Positions 1 to 5,145 of a stretch of DNA of 5,145 nt are shown piece by piece. Where the stretch lies: assembly GCA_903970295.1 (NCBI GenBank), contig CAJCHQ010000960.1:1-5145 (forward strand), written 5' to 3'. The position numbers and the translations under genes are program-made. A model generated the notes under the pieces. That model did not search any database. It saw nothing but the letters and a program-made list of their open reading frames with translations, and was not told where the DNA came from. This DNA comes from Bryobacterales bacterium (GTDB lineage Bacteria; Cyanobacteriota; Vampirovibrionia; Obscuribacterales; Obscuribacteraceae). How positions within the stretch are numbered: position 1 is the first letter of the stretch; each line of letters opens with the position of its first letter.

Positions 1-2126
1 CAGCCGCCGCAGACGATAGCCCGCAGAGGCGCGTCCAGACGGAGCAGACCGAGAATAAGAAAAATCAATTCACAGTTGTTGATGTAGAACACGTCACTTG
101 GGAGAGCCCCAACACAGCAATCAAAACGTTCGCAGTACAAAAGCCGGTTCGAACAATTCGCTGCGACGTTCTCATTGCTGGTGGCGGTATGGCAGCAATC
201 GCTGCCGCTGCCCGGATCGTCAAAGATTACCCCCGGCTCAAAGTCAGCTTGACCGAAGAAACCAGCTGGCTGGGCGGACAAATGACGACACAGGGCGTCT
301 CAGCTTTAGATGAAAATCCGCTCGTGGAAACGTCCGGAGCCTGCCTCAGCTTCCAGACACTTAGACAAAAGATCAGGAACTTCTACAAAACCAATTTCAA
401 ATTGTCGAACAAATCTCAAAATGAAGTCTATTTTAATCCCGGAAATTGCTGGGTGACGAGACTGGCTTTTGAGCCGAAAGCGGCATTAGAAGAGATTGAC
501 CAATTACTGGCGGCTGCTGTGAGCAATGGCAATCTGCAAATATACAGGCGCGAGAAAGTCGTTAGCGTTGATACCACCCGTGATCACATACGCACAGTCG
601 TGGCTATAAATCTCGACGATGGCAAATCGATTCGATTCAAACCCAAAATGTGCCTTGATGCAACCGAGCTGGGGGACCTCTTACCACTGGCCGGGATTGC
701 CTACTCCACTGGCTCAGACAGCCGCGCTCAAACGAGCGAGCCCCATGCACCTCTGGTCGGAAACAAAGACAATGTACAAGATTTTGTCTTTCCGTTCGTT
801 GTGGATTTTCGACCGGCAACAGACAATTCGATTGCTAAGCCGGACCACTTCGATCAGTTCAACCAGGAAGGAAAATTTAGTTTCAGCGGCTACAAAATGT
901 TCGCCGATACAATCATCAAGCCTCAGTCAGGCAGCGAACAAGAAGGGAGCCAGCGTCAGGTTCAGCCCTTCTGGACGTACAGACGCTTGATTGACAAAGA
1001 TGCTTTTGCCGATCCACTTTGTCCATTCGATGTGGCGATGATCAATTGGGAAAGCAACGATCTCGGCGGATACAACATTATCGATCAACAACCGGCAGTG
1101 GAAGCTCATCGCCTGGCGTTAGGGAAGGCTTTAAGTATCGGTTTTCTGTACTGGTTGCAAAACGAAGCGCCGCGTGATGAAGGTGGTGCCGGCTACAAAG
1201 AATTGGCATTGCTCAAAAGTGCGTTGGGCACAAGCGACGGTCTTTCAATGTATCCTTATATTCGAGAGTCTCGCAGAATCCATGCGAAAACAACTATCAT
1301 CGAGCAGGATATAGTGGCCTCCCACAACCCACTCGCTCGGGCAATGCTACGCGACGACTCCGTCGGCATCGGACACTACGAGGTCGATATACATGGTCAC
1401 GAAGATGTGCCAGGCACTGGACAACAGACCAAACCTTTCCAAATTCCCCTTGGCGCTTTGATTCCGGAACGGGGCGGTAACCTTTTGCCGGCCGGCAAAA
1501 CAATTGGTGTCACACACATCACGAATGGCGCCTATCGCTTGCACCCAACCGAATGGGCAATCGGCGAAGCGCAAGGATGTCTGACCGGCTATTGCCTCGA
1601 GCACGATATAGCACCAGATGCGGTGCGCACAAACAGGAAACATTTGCGCACCCTACAACGCGCTCTACTCGAAGATGGTGCACCTCTTTTCTGGTTCGAC
1701 GACGTACCGACAAGCGCCCAGAGCTTCGCTGCGGTCCAATTCTCCACCCTAACCAGACTGCTGCCAACCGCCGTTGACACCCTTCATTTCGAACCAGAGA
1801 AAAGCGTGACTGTCGGCCAATTAGCGGTCGGACTTTCGCGATTGCTCGGACTGAACAAACAAAACTCTAGCGAAGTTTTGAATAGCTCAAGATCGGCCAC
1901 GAGCGAACAGTCCGATGCTATTGCCAATTGCCAACGCCGCGGCATTTTTGCGAGCAAGGATAATTGGCAGCCAGAGTGTGTTTTACTAACATCAACTCTC
2001 GAAGAAATTTCCCGGCACCATGGATTGCCGCAATACAAACCTGCTGGTGCAGACGCACAAGTAAGACGACTGGACCTGGCCATTTGGCTTTACGCGGCAG
2101 CAAAACAGAGAAAGTTCGCTGGCTGA
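1..2126 (+). CDS. FAD-dependent oxidoreductase with SLH-like C-terminal region, 5'-partial
   Basis: Predicted flavoprotein oxidoreductase of the FAD_oxidored (PF12831-type) family; substrate unknown. The first full codon is at position 3 (residue 1), giving 707 visible residues and a TGA stop at 2124-2126. No ATG, GTG, TTG or CTG occurs in frame before ATG 189, so the true start lies upstream of the window. Beginning at 189 would remove the Rossmann motif DVLIAGGGMAAIAAA (about residues 55-69). Further family marks are: an EE pair at 85-86 (likely ribose-binding acid) followed by WLGGQ (89-93); LDATELGDLLPLAG (218-231), typical of the second FAD-contacting strand; an EPHA segment near 246; INWESNDLGGYN (347-358); YIRESRRIH (419-427); and a C-terminal FAD segment at 481-525 containing NLLPAGKTIGVTH and GAYRLHPTEWAIGEAQG. 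Residues about 563-702 resemble degenerate SLH repeats. The first about 50 visible residues are polar, and any signal peptide would be outside the window. Family call is strong; substrate and cellular location are not determined. Confidence 0.9.
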   Translation, partial: AAADDSPQRRVQTEQTENKKNQFTVVDVEHVTWESPNTAIKTFAVQKPVRTIRCDVLIAGGGMAAIAAAARIVKDYPRLKVSLTEETSWLGGQMTTQGVSALDENPLVETSGACLSFQTLRQKIRNFYKTNFKLSNKSQNEVYFNPGNCWVTRLAFEPKAALEEIDQLLAAAVSNGNLQIYRREKVVSVDTTRDHIRTVVAINLDDGKSIRFKPKMCLDATELGDLLPLAGIAYSTGSDSRAQTSEPHAPLVGNKDNVQDFVFPFVVDFRPATDNSIAKPDHFDQFNQEGKFSFSGYKMFADTIIKPQSGSEQEGSQRQVQPFWTYRRLIDKDAFADPLCPFDVAMINWESNDLGGYNIIDQQPAVEAHRLALGKALSIGFLYWLQNEAPRDEGGAGYKELALLKSALGTSDGLSMYPYIRESRRIHAKTTIIEQDIVASHNPLARAMLRDDSVGIGHYEVDIHGHEDVPGTGQQTKPFQIPLGALIPERGGNLLPAGKTIGVTHITNGAYRLHPTEWAIGEAQGCLTGYCLEHDIAPDAVRTNRKHLRTLQRALLEDGAPLFWFDDVPTSAQSFAAVQFSTLTRLLPTAVDTLHFEPEKSVTVGQLAVGLSRLLGLNKQNSSEVLNSSRSATSEQSDAIANCQRRGIFASKDNWQPECVLLTSTLEEISRHHGLPQYKPAGADAQVRRLDLAIWLYAAAKQRKFAG
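1689..2114 (+). other. SLH-like C-terminal domain region of the oxidoreductase
   Basis: After the oxidoreductase body, the protein continues with a segment shaped like an S-layer homology repeat. It has FWFDDVP, then SFAAVQFSTLTRLLP, then FEPEKSVTVGQLAVGLSRLL. This matches the SLH order of 'F-x-D-V-P', a helix with an A-x-x-x-L pattern, 'F-x-P', 'V-T-x-x-x-x-A' and a second helix. A weaker second unit follows a Ser-rich spacer: NCQRRGIF, then WQPECVLLTSTLEEISRHHGL and VRRLDLAIWLYAAA. Typical SLH domains bind pyruvylated cell-wall polymers, but the canonical TRAE motif reads TVGQ here and only about two units are seen. The region could instead be a repurposed structural domain of this oxidoreductase subfamily. 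Assignment is by eye from motif spacing. Confidence 0.5.
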
Positions 2127-2192
2127 TTGGTGCCTGACTGATTGCCCTATAAGCAGGAATACAAGCAGCAGACTACAGGCAGATCAATCAGC
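2122..2192. terminator. Candidate bidirectional hairpin between convergent genes
   Basis: An interrupted inverted repeat spans both stop codons. The left arm is GCTGATTG (2122-2129) then TGCCTG (2131-2136). The right arm is CAGGCA (2176-2181) then CAATCAGC (2185-2192). The arms pair over 14 bp, with a 1-by-3 internal loop (G2130 against 2182-2184) and a 39-nt apical loop. The oxidoreductase TGA (2124-2126) is in the left arm, and the mannosidase TGA (2184-2186) overlaps the right arm. A second CTGATTG copy (2138-2144) could compete for the same right-arm bases. No canonical T-run follows on the + strand. On the - strand a loosely T-rich stretch follows. Position between convergent genes favours a shared terminator or mRNA 3'-end structure, but the long loop and missing U-tract make this uncertain. 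Confidence 0.45.
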
Positions 2193-5003
2193 TCCGTCGA
2201 GGGTGAACACGACGGTCAAAAGCTCATTCGTGCCGAACTTCAAATCCACTGTTGTCGCTCCACTGGCATCTTTCTTAACCGGCAACAGTTGCAAATCTTC
2301 GCCCAATAAATTGACGCGCCCGATTGAAGAAACCGGCAGTGAAATTTTGATCGCGGACTCCTGCTCGGAGCATGTCGTGTTCAAAATCCTGACATAGAGC
2401 TTGCCCTCTTCAACGTAAGTGGCGGTGGAATACAACGCCGGATTGGCGATCACAACCAGAGATCTCTGCTGTACCTTTTCAAACTTACCGACTGGACAAG
2501 CAATCAATCTTCCTTCGAACAAATCTGTCAATTGATAAGCGCGCGTGATCTGATCGTTGTCTAAAGACTCGTTGTCTAAAGAATCGGCGTGCGCTGCCGG
2601 TTCGGTCAGGGGCGCCCAGCCATATGAGCAACGATTGATGCCCAGGCAGTTCGCTTCAGGTATTTCCAGCCACGGTCCGGCACCACCGCCGCGTGTGCGC
2701 AGTCGCCCGCGGGACAAATAGGAGGTCGCTCTGACCAGGGTAATCGCCACATGGTCGCTTGCTGTGCGATATTCCGGCAATCCGCTATTGAAAAACAACT
2801 GTCCGGCGGCGGCAAAAAACCGCTGGCAGAAATAACTTTCCGGCCATACTTCATGACCAACGGGTACTGGCAGTTTTGGTTTTTCTACAATATTTGGTTG
2901 TTTAGCCAAACTAAAGTGGCATTCGGACCAGCTTTCCTTCACGACGTCTGTCGAGCCGAAACGAACTTCTAAACGATGATCGTGAGCTTGATTATCGAAA
3001 TTAGTCTCGAAGAAAAGAATCGGCACACCTTTTCGCAGGCTGATTTCAGTTCTGATTCCGTGACTGATCACTCGGCTCGTGCGCTTCTTGTCGAGCGGCT
3101 CTGGCGCTGCAGAATTTGTTTCCAATCCGGCTGGAATGTCGATCGCATAAGAGATCATCAATGAAGACACCAGCGGTCCTTCAAGACCGGCTTTAATATC
3201 TATCAATTTTGATTTGATCGGAACGTCATTCGGCAACGGATCGAAGTTGTAACTGTCGCCACCATCACCGACGTCGACAAATTCGTGCACCAGATTGAAC
3301 TTCTTCTCTCTACCTGAAAGCGCAGTGTTGACAATAAGATTGCCCTGGCCGTCGATTTCGACTGTCAAAAGACCATTCTCGATCTTCCATTGATTCTTGA
3401 CCTGCATGCAGCGACTGTCGGCGACGCTTTCACTGCCGCCGCTCTGGTCAATTGACTTCCTTCCCGGAGCTTCCTTCTTCGGGGCAAGCGGACTCCACAA
3501 AGTTTCTCCGCATCCTAAAGCCGGCACTTCCTCAGGCCAGAGCCAGCCTTCGATGCAACGAATCGGCTTGTAGTAAAAACCACCACCACTGTGAAACAAA
3601 TGATTGCTATCTAAAACATCTTTCTCGATTTGAAATTCGTTCGCGGTTAAAGCGATTTTCGCCTCGGGCGGGCAGTACCAGCTCAAGCGCACAGGCGCTC
3701 TATGTTTGTAGCTCGAGGTGTTGAAAGTGAGCAAACGATCGCTGCCATTATCCGGATCGATAGGCTGCGGGCCAGCGATCGTTGGCAAAGCAATAGAATC
3801 GATTTTGGCATGCCCGTTCTGACCCGAGCATCCAGGCCATTCAGTCAATTTTTCCATGGCCAGGAAATCCAAACCGTCCAAAAAGGAATTGATTTGCTGT
3901 GTACGCGTCACCATCTCCTGATGAACAGGATCGATACTACAACCGCAAATACTGTCGTGGGGATGATTTTTGAGAAGTTGCTTCCATACGTGTAAAAGCT
4001 CACCCTGGGGATAGGGCATGACGTCCAGGGCATGCAGCATAGCGAAGAATGGCTCGGCCATTCGCACCAGCCGGTGTTCGGCGAGGACATTGTCACGCTT
4101 CAAATATAGCCGGGTCGAGGAAACTCCATCAAGAACATACGCGGGAAACTTTTCGCTGATCGAACGATTATCTCGCAGGTCGCCGACTATCTCCGGCAAA
4201 TCCTTATTGGCTGCCCACTTCTCGAGGTAAGAAAGAAATTGCTCCATTGACACGACTTCAGCCTGGCAGCTTTGCGGCAATATTCTATTCAGTTTCTCCA
4301 CCTTGACCATCAAATCGCCGGGAGGCTGCATACCTTCGCCCCCAGCAGAAAATAGCATCGGTGCTTTGGTACTATCAGCAGTGTCGAGCTCCCATCTCGC
4401 TTTTAGATCAGAGGCGATTTCATCAGCTTTGTCAGACTTATGGAAAATCGAATGCGAAAGTCCCTTATTCAGCCAGTAAGTGAGGACGCGGCTGCCGTCA
4501 GGGCTGGCCCACCAGAAAACATTTGTATCTTTGAGTGGTGGCACACCTCTCAACACTAGTGCAGTGTTGATGGCAAATCCGTTGAGAATTCGCGGCAGAT
4601 CCTGGATGTGGCAAAAAGTATCAGGATTGTAGCCGGTCATCACCGGCGTGCCGAAAGTACGGGTGATCTCGATGCCCACTTTCAAGTTGCGAACCAGGCT
4701 TTCTCCACCGACCAGAGATTGATCGGGCAACACATACCAGGGTCCGGCAGAAAGCTGCCCCCGCTCCATCGTTCGCCTTAATCGGCCTTCGAGTTGCGGC
4801 TCGATCGCTAAAACATCTTCCAAAACGACCGCCTGCCCATCGAGATAAAAATTGGGCAACTGGTCCGCTTCCAGCGCCGCCAGTGTCTTTCTTACTCGAT
4901 CCATCAGAAGTGCCTGAGCAGTGCTAAAAGTTAAAAACCATTCGCGATCCCAGTGCGTGTGCAAATAGATAAAAAGGGAGGTATGCGTCTCAAGTTTTTG
5001 CAC
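2184..5003 (-). CDS. GH38 alpha-mannosidase, MngB-like (mannosylglycerate hydrolase branch)
   Basis: Predicted zinc-dependent retaining alpha-mannosidase of glycoside hydrolase family 38, 939 residues, within the usual bacterial GH38 size range. The N-terminal catalytic domain begins with HTHWDREW (15-22), where H17 and D19 are the expected zinc ligands. GPWYVLPDQSLVGGESLVRNL (87-107) is a strong family block. GYNPDTFCH (124-132) carries the expected nucleophile and zinc ligand D128. SSTRLYLKRDN (295-305) matches the middle region, and NHPHDSICGCSID (346-358) carries the fourth zinc ligand, H349; this wording is characteristic of MngB-like enzymes. Residues about 535-590, including the DVGDGGDSYNFDPL segment, open the C-terminal beta-sandwich region. 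A charged linker lies at about 508-532. No signal peptide or membrane segment is visible, so it is probably cytoplasmic. The GTG start is supported by GAGGAG 8 nt upstream. Exact substrate (mannosylglycerate, mannosyl oligosaccharide or other) cannot be told; no linked transporter or kinase is present. Unusual residues near the active site are reported separately. Confidence 0.93.
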   Translation of the reverse strand: MQKLETHTSLFIYLHTHWDREWFLTFSTAQALLMDRVRKTLAALEADQLPNFYLDGQAVVLEDVLAIEPQLEGRLRRTMERGQLSAGPWYVLPDQSLVGGESLVRNLKVGIEITRTFGTPVMTGYNPDTFCHIQDLPRILNGFAINTALVLRGVPPLKDTNVFWWASPDGSRVLTYWLNKGLSHSIFHKSDKADEIASDLKARWELDTADSTKAPMLFSAGGEGMQPPGDLMVKVEKLNRILPQSCQAEVVSMEQFLSYLEKWAANKDLPEIVGDLRDNRSISEKFPAYVLDGVSSTRLYLKRDNVLAEHRLVRMAEPFFAMLHALDVMPYPQGELLHVWKQLLKNHPHDSICGCSIDPVHQEMVTRTQQINSFLDGLDFLAMEKLTEWPGCSGQNGHAKIDSIALPTIAGPQPIDPDNGSDRLLTFNTSSYKHRAPVRLSWYCPPEAKIALTANEFQIEKDVLDSNHLFHSGGGFYYKPIRCIEGWLWPEEVPALGCGETLWSPLAPKKEAPGRKSIDQSGGSESVADSRCMQVKNQWKIENGLLTVEIDGQGNLIVNTALSGREKKFNLVHEFVDVGDGGDSYNFDPLPNDVPIKSKLIDIKAGLEGPLVSSLMISYAIDIPAGLETNSAAPEPLDKKRTSRVISHGIRTEISLRKGVPILFFETNFDNQAHDHRLEVRFGSTDVVKESWSECHFSLAKQPNIVEKPKLPVPVGHEVWPESYFCQRFFAAAGQLFFNSGLPEYRTASDHVAITLVRATSYLSRGRLRTRGGGAGPWLEIPEANCLGINRCSYGWAPLTEPAAHADSLDNESLDNDQITRAYQLTDLFEGRLIACPVGKFEKVQQRSLVVIANPALYSTATYVEEGKLYVRILNTTCSEQESAIKISLPVSSIGRVNLLGEDLQLLPVKKDASGATTVDLKFGTNELLTVVFTLDGAD
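2554..2583 (-). repeat. 15-bp in-frame tandem duplication within the mannosidase gene
   Basis: Two adjacent 15-bp units (2554-2568 and 2569-2583 on the + strand, TCGTTGTCTAAAGA plus C or A) differ only at the last base. On the coding strand they give back-to-back copies of a Ser-Leu-Asp-Asn-acidic pentapeptide at residues 808-817. The length keeps the reading frame. Near identity at DNA level suggests a fairly recent slippage duplication in a hydrophilic loop of the C-terminal region. Confidence 0.8.
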
Positions 5004-5011
5004 GGTTATGG

Positions 5012-5017
5012 CTCCTC
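5012..5017 (-). promoter_or_regulatory. Shine-Dalgarno site of the mannosidase gene
   Basis: CTCCTC on the + strand reads GAGGAG on the coding strand, 8 nt before the GTG at 5003-5001. This is near-ideal spacing and decides the non-ATG start. The HTHWDREW zinc motif begins only 15 residues in, as expected for a GH38 enzyme without a leader. Confidence 0.8.
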
Positions 5018-5030
5018 AGTTTATGTTTCT

Positions 5031-5062
5031 GCACTCAAATAGTTTAAATTACCGCACTTAAA
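5031..5062. repeat. Paired 9-bp direct repeats upstream of the mannosidase
   Basis: GCACTCAAA (5031-5039) and GCACTTAAA (5054-5062) are direct repeats with one mismatch and starts 23 bp apart, about two helical turns. On the mannosidase coding strand they read TTTRAGTGC. They lie 28-59 bp before the GTG start and flank an AT-rich TTTAAA core (5043-5048). They could form an operator for a dimeric regulator bound on one DNA face, or flank the promoter. No convincing -35/-10 pair was found; the best -10-like hexamer is TAAACT at 5046-5041. The regulatory role is inferred. Confidence 0.3.
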
Positions 5063-5145
5063 GACAGTTGATGAGAAGAAGCTGGGAGCCGTCCATACAA
5101 CCAGACGGCAAAGGCACCACGAGTATCGACCGCTGCGGGAGGTCT
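5063..5145. other. Unassigned edge region with short hairpin
   Basis: A perfect 6-bp inverted repeat, GCCGTC (5088-5093) and GACGGC (5104-5109), encloses a 10-nt loop. It lacks a following T-run on either strand. On the + strand an ATG at 5071 opens a frame that runs off the edge, without a good ribosome binding site. On the - strand all three frames are open from the edge and close at TAA codons near 5058, 5044 and 5021. Any one could be the tail of an upstream gene, but 80-120 bases are too few to choose. This stretch may hold an upstream gene end, a divergent gene start or intergenic sequence. Confidence 0.3.

Noticed and set aside
98..313. 71-residue open frame from a TTG on the + strand
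   Set aside because: It overlaps the oxidoreductase FAD domain in another frame and has an unnatural Arg/Ser/Cys-rich composition. It is a shadow frame.
1919..1933. Tandem ATTGCCA heptamers
   Set aside because: Only two 7-bp copies within coding sequence, not in frame as a peptide repeat. Likely chance.
1784..2083. 99-residue open frame on the - strand
   Set aside because: It lies antisense to the SLH-like tail, whose sense frame has clear domain-like patterning. No start signal was seen.
3440..3490. Low-complexity purine/pyrimidine-rich stretch in the mannosidase
   Set aside because: It is explained by a Lys/Glu/Pro/Gly linker between the catalytic and C-terminal regions. No regular repeat unit is present.
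3452..3995. Two overlapping + strand frames of 90 and 97 residues
   Set aside because: Both are antisense to the mannosidase, whose motifs run through this region. They show no recognisable domain.
1..5145. A new defence, mobile or biosynthetic system
   Set aside because: Only two recognisable metabolic enzymes are present. No transposase, integrase, nuclease, repeat array or RNA gene signature was found on either strand.

Overview
The window holds two large, convergent bacterial protein-coding genes that fill almost all of it. Base composition is near even by eye, there are no introns, and the second gene has a clear Shine-Dalgarno site. The host cannot be named from the sequence alone. The SLH-like tail on the oxidoreductase recalls, from memory, FAD oxidoreductases of cyanobacteria and their non-photosynthetic relatives. 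A Cyanobacteriota/Melainabacteria-type host is therefore a reasonable guess, not a demonstrated one.

Positions 1-2126 (+): a FAD-dependent oxidoreductase of the FAD_oxidored family (PF12831 type), cut at its 5' end by the window edge. The reading frame is open from the first full codon at position 3, with no usable start codon before the ATG at 189. That ATG lies inside the FAD-binding glycine motif, so it is not the true start. The enzyme body is followed by a tail of about 130-140 residues resembling degenerate S-layer homology (SLH) repeats.

Positions 2127-2183: a short gap between the two stop codons. A 14-bp interrupted inverted repeat (2122-2192) spans the gap and includes both TGA stop codons. 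It is a candidate bidirectional terminator.

Positions 2184-5003 (-): a complete 939-residue GH38 alpha-mannosidase, closest in its motifs to the MngB (mannosylglycerate hydrolase) branch. It starts at a GTG with a well-placed GAGGAG ribosome binding site. The zinc ligands and nucleophile are present, but some catalytic-site surroundings differ from the usual family pattern.

Positions 5004-5145: the mannosidase leader. It contains two near-identical 9-bp direct repeats 23 bp apart and a small 6-bp hairpin. Several short open frames run off the window edge and none can be assigned.

The genes are convergent, so they do not share an operon. The mannosidase probably acts in the cytoplasm on alpha-mannosides. 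The oxidoreductase substrate is unknown. A joint role in saccharide use is only a possibility. I found no mobile element, CRISPR array, tRNA or rRNA, and no clear new multi-gene system.
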